Part shown: positions 1 to 9,981 of the stretch, in pieces
Layout: every line of letters begins with the position of its first letter
Numbering within the stretch: the stretch's first letter is position 1
Assembly: GCF_014635545.1 (NCBI RefSeq)
Contig: NZ_BMDA01000002.1
Location: 124,001-188,000 of the forward strand
DNA: 64,000 nt
Direction of reading: 5' to 3'
Source of the DNA: Acinetobacter courvalinii
GTDB taxonomy: Bacteria; Pseudomonadota; Gammaproteobacteria; Pseudomonadales; Moraxellaceae
Translations under genes and position numbers: made by a program
Notes under the pieces: model-generated
Seen by the model: the letters and a program-made list of their open reading frames with translations, nothing else
What the model was told of the DNA's origin: nothing
The model's database searches: none

Positions 1-185
1 CCTTGGCGCGTAGTATTCGTCTGCGCGGCGAAGTGGAACCGATTCTGGTTGATCCAGTGGAAGGGAATTTACCAGGCGTTTTACAAAAAGTGTTACAAGC
101 TAATGACCTGTTATTAACACAAGGCGCGGGTAACGTGGGTGCAATTTCGGTAGAATTGGCCCAGCATCGTTTGTATGCCCAATAA
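1..185 (+). CDS. murC: UDP-N-acetylmuramate-L-alanine ligase, C-terminal end (partial)
   Basis: This is the last 61 codons of an open frame that enters from the left edge, so no start is visible. MurC adds L-alanine to UDP-MurNAc in the cytoplasm, the first step of building the peptidoglycan stem peptide. The fragment carries the end of the Mur ligase C-terminal domain, including a TQGAGNVG stretch typical of MurC near its terminus. Its place 47 bp before ddl and ahead of ftsQAZ fits the usual murG-murC-ddl-ftsQ order of this cluster. The assignment rests on context plus the tail motif, because the ATP-binding and central domains are outside the window. Confidence 0.9.
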   Translation, partial: LARSIRLRGEVEPILVDPVEGNLPGVLQKVLQANDLLLTQGAGNVGAISVELAQHRLYAQ

Positions 186-232
186 TTTTGTGTTTTGAAT
201 ATTAAAAGTTTTACAGTTTTAAGGATATAAAC

Positions 233-1159
233 GTGTCAAATGCTGCGAAATTCGGCAAAGTTGCTGTGTTATTTGGTGGGAAATCGGCTGAGCGTGCGGT
301 GTCATTAGACAGCGGTCAAGCCGTTTTAGACGCATTGTTGCGTTCGGGTGTGCAGGCAGAAGCATTTGATCCGCAAGATCGTAGTGTGACTGAACTGGTC
401 GGTTATGATCGTGCTTTTATCGTGTTGCATGGTCGTGGCGGTGAAGATGGCCAGATTCAAGGCGTATTGGAATGGTTGAATATTCCGTATACCGGGACTG
501 GCGTGCAAGGTTCTGCCATTGGCATGGACAAAGTCAAAACCAAGCAGATCTGGCAGGGTAGCGATTTACCGACTGCGCCTTACCGCATTATTACCAAAGA
601 TACCGATCTTGAACCTGTAATTGCTGAATTGGGCTTGCCTGTGATTATCAAGCCAGTACATGAAGGCTCGAGTGTTGGCATGAGCAAGGTTGAAAAAGCC
701 GAAGACTTTGCCGCTGCGATCGAAAAAGCGACCCAGCATGATGCAGTGGTGATGGCTGAAAAATGGATTACAGGTCGTGAATTCACGATTTCATTCCTGA
801 ACGGTCAGCCTTTACCGGTGATTCGTTTACAACCACCTGCAGATGTTGCTTTTTATGACTATGAAGCAAAATATCAGCGTAATGATGTGGAATATGGTAT
901 TCCTTGCGGTCTCAGCGAGTCAGAAGAGAAAAGTCTACAGGCATTGTGTTTACGTGCTTTCCAGGCTGTGGGTGCAGAAGGCTGGGGCCGTATTGATGCG
1001 ATGCAGGATGAACAGGGTCATTTCTGGTTATTGGAAGTCAATACCGTTCCAGGCATGACCAGTCATTCTCTGGTACCAAAAGCAGCGCAAGCCGTTGGTT
1101 ATAATTTTGATCAGCTCTGTGTTGCGATTTTAGAGCAAACTTTAGCACAGCCGGCTTAA
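233..1159 (+). CDS. ddl: D-alanine-D-alanine ligase
   Basis: The 308-residue protein is an ATP-grasp ligase that joins two D-alanines for the peptidoglycan stem peptide. Visible signatures are the N-terminal VLFGGKSAERAVSLDSG segment, the central IIKPVHEGSSVGMSKV strand-loop and the C-terminal LLEVNTVPGMTSHSLVP metal and substrate loop. The length is normal for the DdlB type. The start is GTG at 233, preceded by an AAGGATAT stretch; no ATG gives a complete N-terminus. It lies between murC and ftsQ with only 6 bp before ftsQ, so it is probably co-transcribed with the division genes. Confidence 0.96.
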   Translation: MSNAAKFGKVAVLFGGKSAERAVSLDSGQAVLDALLRSGVQAEAFDPQDRSVTELVGYDRAFIVLHGRGGEDGQIQGVLEWLNIPYTGTGVQGSAIGMDKVKTKQIWQGSDLPTAPYRIITKDTDLEPVIAELGLPVIIKPVHEGSSVGMSKVEKAEDFAAAIEKATQHDAVVMAEKWITGREFTISFLNGQPLPVIRLQPPADVAFYDYEAKYQRNDVEYGIPCGLSESEEKSLQALCLRAFQAVGAEGWGRIDAMQDEQGHFWLLEVNTVPGMTSHSLVPKAAQAVGYNFDQLCVAILEQTLAQPA

Positions 1160-1165
1160 TTATTT

Positions 1166-2023
1166 ATGGCTCAACTTCCTGCATCTATGCGTCGCAAAAC
1201 GCGACCAGCCATTAGCTCGATTCACGAGAAACCGCCTTCGCCTAAACAAAAGATGGTGAATGCGGGGGGCTGGGCATTACTTGTTATTGCATTCGCTGTA
1301 CTGGCATTAGGTCTGTTTGGCTTATATAAAGTCATGACCGATGCCAAAGTTGCAGAATTGCAGGTGGTGGGAACCAATTCTGAAGTTGAAAATCAGCAAT
1401 TAGTTAAATACCTGAATCCTGTCATTAAAGATAATTATTTCACTTCGGATTTAGAGCAGATTCGGGATCAGGCATTAAAGGTTTCTTGGGTAGACCGTGT
1501 GGTGGTATCACGAGCTTGGCCAAATGCAATTCGGGTGCGGGTGATGCCGCGTCATGCGATTGCACGTTGGGGAACAGGGCGTTTGCTGAGTGATAATGGT
1601 GAGGTGTTTAGTGAAGCGGTTCCGCAAGCACATCCAAATTTGCCACTGTTACATGGGCCAGCCAGCCAATCCAAAATGATGATGCGTCGCTATAATGAAA
1701 TTAACCAGTTATTTCATCCAGCGAATTTAAGATTAAAAGAACTGTATTTAACTGAGCGCATGACCTGGTTTATGCAGTTTGATTCGGGTTTACGGATTAT
1801 CGTGGATCAGGATCAAACCATGAACAAGCTACAGCGCTTAAGCCATTTGGCACAGACAGATCTAAAACCTGCATGGTCTAAAATCACGGCAATTGATCTG
1901 CGTTACCGCAATGGCCTGGCCATTCAATGGAAAAACGCAGCTCCGCCGAAGATTGTGAATGGTCAGTTAGTTGTAACGATTGATGACACAAGCCTTGCAG
2001 GGGCAATTCAGGCAAAGCCATAA
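1166..2023 (+). CDS. ftsQ: cell division protein FtsQ
   Basis: FtsQ is a bitopic inner-membrane divisome protein that links FtsB/FtsL with FtsK and FtsA. The 285-residue product has a basic cytoplasmic tail of about 30 residues, one transmembrane helix at about residues 33-55 (GGWALLVIAFAVLALGLFGL) and then a POTRA domain starting near VAELQVVGTN, followed by the beta domain. The VSWVDRVVVSRAWPNAIRVRV segment matches the conserved POTRA/beta junction of the family. It starts 6 bp after ddl and is followed 61 bp later by ftsA, the standard order. Confidence 0.94.
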   Translation: MAQLPASMRRKTRPAISSIHEKPPSPKQKMVNAGGWALLVIAFAVLALGLFGLYKVMTDAKVAELQVVGTNSEVENQQLVKYLNPVIKDNYFTSDLEQIRDQALKVSWVDRVVVSRAWPNAIRVRVMPRHAIARWGTGRLLSDNGEVFSEAVPQAHPNLPLLHGPASQSKMMMRRYNEINQLFHPANLRLKELYLTERMTWFMQFDSGLRIIVDQDQTMNKLQRLSHLAQTDLKPAWSKITAIDLRYRNGLAIQWKNAAPPKIVNGQLVVTIDDTSLAGAIQAKP

Positions 2024-2084
2024 TACGTGGCTTAAAATAAAGGGCAGTGGTCCTAAACAACACTAAAGATATGGTATTGAAGTA

Positions 2085-3347
2085 ATGAGTGAAGCTGTTC
2101 CCTCAGTTGTTGCGATTGATATTGGGACCCATAAAGTCTCAGTCTTGATTGGTAAGGTCCATGCACCGGATAATATCCAGGTCATTGGCATGGCAACTGC
2201 TCGCAACCGAGGCATGGTTAAAGGCAAGATTGTCAGCTTGGACAAGGTCATTGCTGCGATTAAAAATGCAGTATCCGAAGCAGAGGATATGGCAGAGTGC
2301 CGTATTCATAGCGCATGGGTGTCTATTCCGAGTACTGAATTACAAAGTTTTTATGCATCAGGTCGTACCCCTGTCGCCAACCACGATCATATTATTACGA
2401 CAAATGAAGTGGTGCGTGCGCTGGAGTTGGCCAAAGCCAGTCATGTCTCACCAGATTATTATCTGGCCAGCGCTGTGCCATTGGGCTTTGAGCTCGGTGA
2501 TTCGGCTGAATGGGTGCAGAATCCGGTCAATATGTCTGCACATAGTATGACGGGCCATTATCAGTTGATGATGATGCCGATCAGCACCATGCAAAACCTG
2601 GATCGAGCCATGAAAGGGGCCAATATCGGGGTAGAGAAAATGGTGGTGTCTTGTCTGGCAACGGCTGAGGCAAGTCTGCTCAAAGATGAAAAAGAATATG
2701 GGGTTTGTCTGGTCGATATTGGCGCAGGCATTACCAATATTGCAGTGTATCTGGATGGTCGATTGGCTTTAGCACGGACCTTGCCACGTGGTGGCGAGAA
2801 TGTCACCCGTGATATTGCAGCGGTTTTACAAACCACCACAGAAGAAGCGGAACGCATCAAGATTTTACATGGTTGCGTCGATCTGAGTGTGGTGAAACCC
2901 GATCATATGATTCAGGTGCAAGGCATTGATGGCACACAAACCATCAGTCGTATTGAGCTTGCAGAAATCATTATTGCGCGTTATGAAGAAATCTTTGCTT
3001 CAATTCGTGAAGAACTGGAGCATAGTGGGGCGATTCATGGTTTATATCATGGTGTGGTGCTGACCGGAGATGCCTGCCAAATTGAAGGTATGGTGAATCT
3101 GGCGCGTCGTACGCTCGGTGTGTCTGCGCATCTGGGCAATCCGCCACTGCAAGTGTATGCGGAGGATCAGCACTTACCAGCCTTGCGTCGTTCAATGTAT
3201 GCTACTGCAGCTGGTTTGTTGATGTTTAGCCAGAGTGATTTGCAGGATACGGTCGAAGAACCAGAAGAGGCTAGCGATCGTAGTTTTGTTGATCGGGTTG
3301 CCAATGGTTGGAATGCATTAAATAGCAAATTAAAGGCCATTTTTTAA
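2085..3347 (+). CDS. ftsA: cell division protein FtsA
   Basis: FtsA is the actin-like membrane tether of the Z-ring. The 420-residue protein has the actin-fold phosphate-1 motif near the start (VVAIDIGTHKVSVLIG), the FtsA-specific 1C insertion region, and a second phosphate motif at CLVDIGAGITNIAVY. The C-terminus VANGWNALNSKLKAIF is an amphipathic helix of the membrane-targeting kind seen in FtsA. The length is usual. It sits between ftsQ and ftsZ in a conserved cluster; the 164 bp before ftsZ leave room for an ftsZ promoter. Confidence 0.96.
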   Translation: MSEAVPSVVAIDIGTHKVSVLIGKVHAPDNIQVIGMATARNRGMVKGKIVSLDKVIAAIKNAVSEAEDMAECRIHSAWVSIPSTELQSFYASGRTPVANHDHIITTNEVVRALELAKASHVSPDYYLASAVPLGFELGDSAEWVQNPVNMSAHSMTGHYQLMMMPISTMQNLDRAMKGANIGVEKMVVSCLATAEASLLKDEKEYGVCLVDIGAGITNIAVYLDGRLALARTLPRGGENVTRDIAAVLQTTTEEAERIKILHGCVDLSVVKPDHMIQVQGIDGTQTISRIELAEIIIARYEEIFASIREELEHSGAIHGLYHGVVLTGDACQIEGMVNLARRTLGVSAHLGNPPLQVYAEDQHLPALRRSMYATAAGLLMFSQSDLQDTVEEPEEASDRSFVDRVANGWNALNSKLKAIF

Positions 3348-3404
3348 GTTGTAGTTATTTTTGGGAAAATTTGTTAGGAAGTTGTTCTAAATCTGCCACT
3401 GTAC

Positions 3405-3433
3405 TTGACAATCTGGTGATTATTGAACAGCAT
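3405..3433 (+). promoter_or_regulatory. possible promoter in the ftsA-ftsZ gap
   Basis: A perfect -35 hexamer TTGACA at 3405-3410 is followed after 17 bp by CAGCAT, a poor -10 match (3 of 6). Extra ftsZ transcription from this gap is common in the family. The weak -10 makes this a tentative call. Confidence 0.3.
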
Positions 3434-3511
3434 CCTAAACATCAGTTGTTTAAAAATCAGGGCAGTAACGGGCTGAAGTAACTGCCATTAATATTAGGAA
3501 ATCTAAAGGTC

Positions 3512-4693
3512 ATGGCCTCATTTGAATTTATAGAAGATGAACTAGACAATGGCAACGGTCAAGCCCGTTTCACAGTATTTGGTGTGGGTGGTGGCGGTGG
3601 TAATGCCGTGCAACACATGGCCCAATCGGATATTCAAGGTGTCAAGTTTGTTTGTGCCAATACAGATAAACAAGCACTGGACAGCATGAACGCGCCATTC
3701 AAAATTCAATTGGGTGAACAAAGTACGCGTGGTTTAGGCGCGGGTGCGAATCCAGAAGTGGGTCAAATCGCCGCTGAAGAAAGCCGTGATGTGATCCGTC
3801 AGCACCTTGAAGGTACTGATATGGTCTTCGTTACTGCCGGTATGGGTGGTGGTACTGGTACAGGTGCTGCACCGGTTGTTGCTGAAGTTGCCAAAGAAAT
3901 GGGTATCCTGACCGTTGGTGTAGTGACAACCCCATTTAACTTTGAAGGCCGTCGCCGTCAAAAGTCTGCTGAAAAAGGCATTGATGCTTTAGAAGCACAT
4001 GTTGATTCACTGATTATCATTCCGAACCAGCGCTTACTCAGCGTCTATGGCGATATCTCAATGAAAGATGCCTATAAAAAGGCAGATGATGTATTGTTGA
4101 ACGCAGTTCGCAGTATTTTTGACCTTGTGGTCAATCGTGGTCATATTAACCTCGACTTCGCCGACTTGAAAACAGCGATGAGTACACGTGGTTATGCCAT
4201 GATGGGTGCTGGTTTAGGTCGTGGTGAAGATCGTGCCCGCCAAGCCGCTGAACAGGCGATCCGTAGCCCATTGCTTGATAATGTGAATATTATCAATGCG
4301 AAAGGTGTATTGATCAACATCACCGGTGGTGATGATATTACCTTACGTGAAACCGAGATCATTACAGATGTGGTGAACCAGATTGTTGACTTGGATGAAG
4401 GTGAAATCTTCTACGGTACGGTATTCGATCCGGATGCGCGTGATGAACTTCGTGTTACGGTTATAGCGACTGGTTTAACGCGTAATGCCAGTGAAGTGGA
4501 CCAGAAACGACGGACTGCTGCTTCGCATGTAAGTTCTGCTCAAGTGGCACAACAACCGGTTGATGAAGATGACGTTCCGGCGATTAGTAAACGAGCAAAT
4601 GTAGACGCTCCAGCAAGCGCTACCGCAAGTTCTACGCCACGTTCATCGCCAATGAGCATTCAAGACTATCTGAAAAATCAGCAACGTAAATAA
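3512..4693 (+). CDS. ftsZ: cell division protein FtsZ
   Basis: FtsZ is the tubulin-like GTPase that forms the cytokinetic ring. In the 393-residue product the tubulin signature GGGTGTGA is at about residues 112-119, following the nucleotide-binding [10 protein letters not shown] loop near residues 24-33. The T7 catalytic loop is seen in [12 protein letters not shown]. After the globular core there is a linker of about 60 residues rich in Ala, Ser and Pro, then a conserved C-terminal peptide ending [12 protein letters not shown] that should bind FtsA and ZipA. The start is ATG with AGGAAATCTAAAGG upstream. A strong terminator follows 20 bp after the stop. Confidence 0.98.
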   Translation: MASFEFIEDELDNGNGQARFTVFGVGGGGGNAVQHMAQSDIQGVKFVCANTDKQALDSMNAPFKIQLGEQSTRGLGAGANPEVGQIAAEESRDVIRQHLEGTDMVFVTAGMGGGTGTGAAPVVAEVAKEMGILTVGVVTTPFNFEGRRRQKSAEKGIDALEAHVDSLIIIPNQRLLSVYGDISMKDAYKKADDVLLNAVRSIFDLVVNRGHINLDFADLKTAMSTRGYAMMGAGLGRGEDRARQAAEQAIRSPLLDNVNIINAKGVLINITGGDDITLRETEIITDVVNQIVDLDEGEIFYGTVFDPDARDELRVTVIATGLTRNASEVDQKRRTAASHVSSAQVAQQPVDEDDVPAISKRANVDAPASATASSTPRSSPMSIQDYLKNQQRK

Positions 4694-4712
4694 TAAAATC
4701 AGTTATTTAGAG

Positions 4713-4741
4713 AAAGGAGGCAATCAATTGCCTCCTTTTTT
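4713..4741 (+). terminator. rho-independent terminator after ftsZ
   Basis: A perfect 12-bp stem with arms AAAGGAGGCAAT and ATTGCCTCCTTT is followed by a T-run. It separates ftsZ from lpxC, which therefore needs its own promoter. Confidence 0.9.
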
Positions 4742-4804
4742 ATTTTTTTAAAATGGCAAAATATGCTAAGTTATATCGGTTTTTGCAAATGAAGTTGGTA
4801 TGGC

Positions 4805-5707
4805 ATGTTGAAACAACGTACTCTCAAGCGTGTGGTGAAAGCGAGCGGGATTGGTTTGCACAGTGGTCAAAAGGTGCTGATCAATTTTGTTCCACACCAT
4901 ATTGACGGAGGTATTGTCTTTCGCCGTATCGACTTAAATCCCCCTGTGGATATTCCAGCCAATGCCTTGCTGATTCAAGAAGCATTTATGTGTTCGAATC
5001 TGGTGCGTGAGGACATCAAAGTGGGCACCATTGAGCATGTCATGAGTGCGATTGCCGGATTGGGAATCGATAACCTGATTGTTGAAGTGTCTGCTTCTGA
5101 AGTGCCGATCATGGATGGCAGTGCAGGACCTTTTATCTATCTGCTCATGCAAGGTGAGCTGGCAGAGCAAGATGCGCCAAAGAAGTTTATCCGCATTTTA
5201 AAGCCCGTCGAAGCTTTAATTGATGACAAAAAAGCGATTTTCACGCCCCATTCGGGCTTTCAGCTTAACTTTACCATTGATTTTGATCATCCCGCCTTTG
5301 CCAAAGAATACCAGTCAGCGACCATTGATTTTTCAACAGAAACCTTTGTTTATGAAGTGAGTGAAGCCCGAACTTTTGGTTTCATGAAGGATCTGGATTA
5401 TCTCAAAGCCAATAATCTGGCCTTGGGTGCAAGCCTGGAAAATGCCATTGGTGTCGATGATACCGGTGTGGTCAATGAGGAAGGCTTGCGTTTCGCCGAC
5501 GAGTTTGTGCGACATAAGATTTTAGATGCAGTCGGTGACTTATATTTGCTTGGTCACCAGATTATTGCCAAGTTTGATGGCTATAAGTCGGGTCACGCGC
5601 TGAACAATCAGTTATTACGCAATGTTCAAAATGATCCAAGCAGCTATGAAATTGTAACATTTAATAACGAGAATGATTGTCCAATTCCTTATGTGAGTGT
5701 GACATAA
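4805..5707 (+). CDS. lpxC: UDP-3-O-acyl-N-acetylglucosamine deacetylase
   Basis: LpxC is the zinc enzyme that commits UDP-3-O-acyl-GlcNAc to lipid A synthesis in the cytoplasm. The 300-residue protein has the first zinc ligand in TIEHVMSA (His78), the other two in [10 protein letters not shown] (His237 and Asp241) and the catalytic histidine in SGHALNN (His264), each one position below Escherichia coli numbering. The length is typical. Its place after ftsZ is conserved in gammaproteobacteria. The terminator between them points to separate transcription. In Acinetobacter loss of lpxC can give lipooligosaccharide-free colistin-resistant cells, but this copy looks intact. Confidence 0.97.
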   Translation: MLKQRTLKRVVKASGIGLHSGQKVLINFVPHHIDGGIVFRRIDLNPPVDIPANALLIQEAFMCSNLVREDIKVGTIEHVMSAIAGLGIDNLIVEVSASEVPIMDGSAGPFIYLLMQGELAEQDAPKKFIRILKPVEALIDDKKAIFTPHSGFQLNFTIDFDHPAFAKEYQSATIDFSTETFVYEVSEARTFGFMKDLDYLKANNLALGASLENAIGVDDTGVVNEEGLRFADEFVRHKILDAVGDLYLLGHQIIAKFDGYKSGHALNNQLLRNVQNDPSSYEIVTFNNENDCPIPYVSVT

Positions 5708-5805
5708 GTCATTGTCTTTTATTGGCTATGTTATATTATAACAAATGAATCTGAGAATTTTGTCACAAAATATAATGATGTATTTCGATACTGAATGTAT
5801 GAAGT

Positions 5806-6246
5806 TTACTTTTTATTGCTTGCCAAACGTAGTAGAGCTTGGCTAAGCTTAGGGTCGCTCACATATTCAGCGGCGCTACGCAATTGCTCTTGGGTCTCTG
5901 ATGTAAGTGCTTTTGTTGGGGGAGAGGGTTCACGAGAGACAACTGTTTTGTTTCTTAAACGAACTTGAATTTTTCGTAATTCCTTGAGTCCTTCGAGCTG
6001 AGCTAACTGCGCAACATAGTTGCTTTGTAAATAGCTGAGTTGACTAATCATGGCCTGATTTTCACCAGTAATGATCAAAACACCATGTTGATAACAAACA
6101 ACTTGCCATTGCTCTGGTTGGGGCAATAACGGTTGAATAATTTTCGTAAGTTGTTTCCATTGCGTAACTTGCGTTGTCAGAAACGTTAAGTTTCCAGTTT
6201 TTATGTGTTGTCCTTTCTGTTGGAAAACGTTGTTAGGCTCAGACAT
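5806..6246 (-). CDS. dciA: DUF721/DciA-family protein, likely replicative helicase loader
   Basis: The 146-residue protein resembles the DUF721/DciA family, which loads the DnaB helicase in bacteria that lack DnaC. The N-terminal half (about residues 30-110) has the family's compact fold, with the LLPQPEQWQVVCYQHGVLIITGE segment followed by helices. The rest is a charged, probably flexible tail. It is convergent with lpxC and divergent from the M23 peptidase gene, an arrangement common in Acinetobacter and Pseudomonas. The identification is from overall pattern, as the family has no catalytic motif. Confidence 0.75.
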   Translation of the reverse strand: MSEPNNVFQQKGQHIKTGNLTFLTTQVTQWKQLTKIIQPLLPQPEQWQVVCYQHGVLIITGENQAMISQLSYLQSNYVAQLAQLEGLKELRKIQVRLRNKTVVSREPSPPTKALTSETQEQLRSAAEYVSDPKLSQALLRLASNKK

Positions 6247-6351
6247 AGCACTTCCTCGGAGGTAATGTGTCCATCTTAAGCGTTTGGTTCAGCTGTTATC
6301 AAGGAAGAGATGATAAAGGAACGTTTGAAGGACGGTTTCAAGAGGTTTTTT

Positions 6352-7056
6352 ATGCATCATACGCGTCGTATTTTACTCGCATTTTCATTGGCTGCTTCAG
6401 CTGCTTCGGTTGCTTTTGCAGACTACCAGAATATTGGTCAGTCAACAGGTGATGACCGTCTAGAGCAATTATCAAAGACTCTCGCTCAAGGTTCTTATAC
6501 TCATTCTGCAGATATGGATCTGCCTGCTATTTCGAATGTGTCAGTTAAATTACGTGAAAAAACCATTGAATTGAACAATGCAACGATCGAAAAGAAATAC
6601 GGTCGTTCCGCAGTTTCATCTCAAGACAATGCGTCTTCTTCGTTCTCTGCAAATACCGGTTATTCTTGGTTGGTCAGCCATCCATTACAGGAAGGTCGCG
6701 TGAGTTCTTCTTGGGGAACACGTACTTTACTCGGTTCAACCCGCCATCATTCAGGGGTTGATCTGGCTGCACCTTCAGGCACACCGATTTATTCAACAGG
6801 CCCTGGTGTTGTGACCAAATCAGGCTGGGGCACGGGTTATGGTCAATATGTTGAAATTGATCATGGCAATGGTTATATCACTCGCTATGCCCATGCATCA
6901 CGTTTAATCGTGAACGCAGGAGATCGTGTTAGCGCAGGTGAGCATATTGCCAATGTTGGCTGTACTGGTCGTTGTACTGGCCCACATCTACATTTTGAAG
7001 TTGTGAAAGATGGACAGCGTAAAAATCCTTCAACTTACCTCGCAATGTTGCCTTAA
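6352..7056 (+). CDS. exported M23-family metallopeptidase
   Basis: This is a periplasmic LytM/M23 peptidase that probably cuts peptidoglycan cross-bridges or activates amidases. I chose the ATG at 6352, not 6310, because AAGAGG lies 6 bp upstream and the product then starts with a clear signal peptide (MHHTRRILLAFSLAASAAS, cleavage after VAFA). That gives 234 residues. The M23 domain fills the C-terminal half: RHHSGVDLAAPSGTP supplies the H-x3-D zinc motif and GPHLHFEV the H-x-H motif. Both zinc motifs are intact, so it should be active and not a degenerate EnvC-like activator. Confidence 0.9.
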   Translation: MHHTRRILLAFSLAASAASVAFADYQNIGQSTGDDRLEQLSKTLAQGSYTHSADMDLPAISNVSVKLREKTIELNNATIEKKYGRSAVSSQDNASSSFSANTGYSWLVSHPLQEGRVSSSWGTRTLLGSTRHHSGVDLAAPSGTPIYSTGPGVVTKSGWGTGYGQYVEIDHGNGYITRYAHASRLIVNAGDRVSAGEHIANVGCTGRCTGPHLHFEVVKDGQRKNPSTYLAMLP

Positions 7057-7092
7057 TGTAATTTGTTAACAGTTGTATATAAATGTTAAGAG

Positions 7093-7118
7093 AAAATCGC
7101 CTTTATTGGCGATTTTTT
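7093..7118 (+). terminator. rho-independent terminator after the M23 peptidase gene
   Basis: Arms AAAATCGCC and GGCGATTTT enclose a 6-nt loop and run into six Ts, about 36 bp after the stop codon. Confidence 0.85.
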
Positions 7119-7261
7119 ATGTGTTTTGTTTCAGTTCGGTCAATGACTATTTTGTCAGAAAATAATATAGCGTTTCCCATTCAGCTAGGGCCATACCCCT
7201 TATAAAGCAAAACATGATAAAAATAGGGTCGACAAATAACTTAAGGGAAAAGGTGAATTGT

Positions 7262-9979
7262 ATGGCGTTTTATGGCGACTCTGACGCGCAAGAAACCCAG
7301 GAATGGCAAGAAGCATTTGATTCTGTATTACAACACATGGGCACGGAACGAGCTGCTTTCTTACTAGAAAAACTCTATCAACGGGCAATTGCGAAACATG
7401 TGCCAATCCAGCGCTTAAATACACCTTACCTCAACACCATTTCAGTTGATGAACAACCTGCAATGCCAGGTGATCAGGATATGGAACGCCGTATCCGAGC
7501 TTTGATCCGCTGGAATGCTTTGGCAATGGTATTACGTGCGAACAAGACTGGGGATGATCTGGGTGGTCACCTTGCAAGTTTCGCATCGTCTGCAACCTTG
7601 TATGATGTTGGTTTCAACCATTTCTTCCGTGCTGCCTCGAACAACTTTGGCGGCGACATGATTTATTACCAAGGTCATTGTGCCCCGGGTATCTATGCGC
7701 GTTCTTTCCTTGAAGGGCGTTTAAATGAAGAGCAGCTCAGTAATTTCCGCCGTGAAGTGGGCGGTAACGGTTTACCTAGCTATCCACATCCTTATTTAAT
7801 GCCGGACTACTGGCAGTTCCCGACCGTATCAATGGGTCTTGGTCCGATCATGTCGATCTATCAGGCACATATTCAGAAATATCTGATGAATCGTGGCCTG
7901 ATCAAAGAAGAGGACCGTAAAGTCTGGGCTTATCTGGGCGATGGTGAGATGGATGAGCCAGAAAGTACGGGTGCAATTTCACTGGCAGGTCGTGAAAAGC
8001 TTGATAACCTGATTTGGGTGGTGAACTGTAACTTACAGCGTCTGGATGGTCCGGTACGTGGTAACGGTAAAATCATTCAAGAATTAGAATCTTTATTCCG
8101 TGGTGCGGGCTGGCGTGTGATTAAAGTGGTCTGGGGCCGTCATTGGGATCCGCTCCTTGCCAAAGACAAGTCTGGTGCTTTAAAAGCAGTGATGGATGAA
8201 ACCGTTGATGGCGAATACCAACGCTATCAAGTGAAAGGCGGTGCATATACACGTGAGAAATTCTTTGGCAAGTATCCAGAAGCTGCGGAACTGGTCAAAG
8301 ATTTAAGCGATGAAGACATCGACAATCTTAACCGTGGTGGTCATGACCCGTATAAGGTTTTTGCTGCCTATGCCGAAGCAATGAAAGCCAAAGGTCAACC
8401 AACCGTTATTCTTGCGAAAACGGTTAAAGGGTATGGTTTATCTGAAGAAATTGAAGCGGTGAACAAAACTCACCAAATCAAGAAAATGCAGATCGACTCT
8501 TTGAAATATGTACGTGACCGTTTCAACCTGCCATTTACAGATGATAAGTTAGAAGAGCTGCCATTCTATCGCCCAAGTGAAAACTCTCCAGAAATGAAGT
8601 ATATGAAGGCGCGTCGTGAGGCATTAGGCGGTTACTTACCTGCACGTCGTAAAGAGAGTGAAACTTTAGCGATTCCTGAATTATCAGTATTTGATGCGGT
8701 ATTAAATGGTTCTGGTGGTAAAGAGCAATCGACCACGATGCTGATGGTGCGTTTAATTGCCGCTTTACTGAAAGAAAAAGCCATTAAAGACCGCGTCGTG
8801 CCAATCGTTCCAGACGAAGCTCGTACATTTGGTCTGGAAGGGATGTTCCGTCAGCTCGGTATTTATGCCGCTCACGGTCAAAAATATACCCCAGAAGACC
8901 AAGAACAGTTAATGCATTATCGTGAAGCAAGTGACGGTCACATGTTGCAAGAAGGGATTAACGAAGCGGGTGCGATGAGCGCTTGGGCTGCGTTGGCAAC
9001 CAGTTATTCAACCAATAACTTGCCAATGATTCCAATGTACATGTACTACTCAATGTTCGGTTTCCAACGTATTGGCGACATTGCATGGGCTGCAGGTGAT
9101 GCACAGGCACAAGGTTTCTTGTTGGGCGCGACTGCTGGCCGTACCACATTGAACGGTGAAGGTTTACAGCACCAAGATGGTCATTCACATATCTTGGCGA
9201 ACACGATTCCAAACTGCGTATCTTATGATCCATGTTTTGGTTATGAACTGGCTGTGATCGTTCATGACGGTTTACAACGTATGTATGTCAACCAAGAGCG
9301 TGTGTTCTATTACTTAACCGTAATGAATGAAAACTACGAGCATCCTGCAATGCCAGAAGGCGCTGAGGAAGGCATTAAACGTGGTATGTACCTGTTCGAA
9401 AAAGATGACAAAGCTACGGTTCAATTAATGGGCTCAGGTGTCATTCTGCGTGAAGTGATTAAAGCTGCGAAAATCTTGCGTGATGAATACCAGATTCATT
9501 CAAACGTTTGGAGTGTCACCAGCTTCAATGAGTTGTCACGTGACGGTATGGCATGTGAAGAATACAACCGTTTACACCCACTGGCTGAAGAAGTGAAAGA
9601 GTCTTGGGTATCTAAACAGTTACGTGGTACCGAAGGTATCGTTGTGTCTGCAACAGATCATATGCGTGCGTATAGCGAACAAATCCGTGCCTATCTTCCA
9701 GATGGTCGTCCATTTGTTGCATTAGGTACAGATGGTTACGGTCGTTCAGATACACGTGCGAACTTACGTAGTTTCTTTGGTGTTGACGCTGCGCATATCG
9801 TTGTTGCGACATTGAAAAAACTTGCTGATGAAGGCGAAGTTGATGCGCGTTTAGTGAAAGATGCCATTTCTAACTTTGAGTTAGATACGGATCGTCCAGT
9901 TGCATGGGCACCACAAGCGCATCCGGAAGTTCAGGCTGTTGCTGAATACAATGAAACACAAACAGGTGAGGGGAAATAA
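7262..9979 (+). CDS. aceE: pyruvate dehydrogenase E1 component, homodimeric type
   Basis: AceE decarboxylates pyruvate with thiamine diphosphate and passes the acetyl group to AceF. I place the start at ATG 7262, not 7214: AAGGTG lies 6 bp upstream and the N-terminus then aligns with known AceE proteins. The product is 905 residues, normal for the alpha2 type. The ThDP motif is seen as YLGDGEMDEPESTG running to VVNCNLQ, and the conserved GLGPIMSIYQAHIQKYL segment is present. aceF follows after 2 bp, so the two form one operon. Confidence 0.97.
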   Translation: MAFYGDSDAQETQEWQEAFDSVLQHMGTERAAFLLEKLYQRAIAKHVPIQRLNTPYLNTISVDEQPAMPGDQDMERRIRALIRWNALAMVLRANKTGDDLGGHLASFASSATLYDVGFNHFFRAASNNFGGDMIYYQGHCAPGIYARSFLEGRLNEEQLSNFRREVGGNGLPSYPHPYLMPDYWQFPTVSMGLGPIMSIYQAHIQKYLMNRGLIKEEDRKVWAYLGDGEMDEPESTGAISLAGREKLDNLIWVVNCNLQRLDGPVRGNGKIIQELESLFRGAGWRVIKVVWGRHWDPLLAKDKSGALKAVMDETVDGEYQRYQVKGGAYTREKFFGKYPEAAELVKDLSDEDIDNLNRGGHDPYKVFAAYAEAMKAKGQPTVILAKTVKGYGLSEEIEAVNKTHQIKKMQIDSLKYVRDRFNLPFTDDKLEELPFYRPSENSPEMKYMKARREALGGYLPARRKESETLAIPELSVFDAVLNGSGGKEQSTTMLMVRLIAALLKEKAIKDRVVPIVPDEARTFGLEGMFRQLGIYAAHGQKYTPEDQEQLMHYREASDGHMLQEGINEAGAMSAWAALATSYSTNNLPMIPMYMYYSMFGFQRIGDIAWAAGDAQAQGFLLGATAGRTTLNGEGLQHQDGHSHILANTIPNCVSYDPCFGYELAVIVHDGLQRMYVNQERVFYYLTVMNENYEHPAMPEGAEEGIKRGMYLFEKDDKATVQLMGSGVILREVIKAAKILRDEYQIHSNVWSVTSFNELSRDGMACEEYNRLHPLAEEVKESWVSKQLRGTEGIVVSATDHMRAYSEQIRAYLPDGRPFVALGTDGYGRSDTRANLRSFFGVDAAHIVVATLKKLADEGEVDARLVKDAISNFELDTDRPVAWAPQAHPEVQAVAEYNETQTGEGK

Positions 9980-9981
9980 TC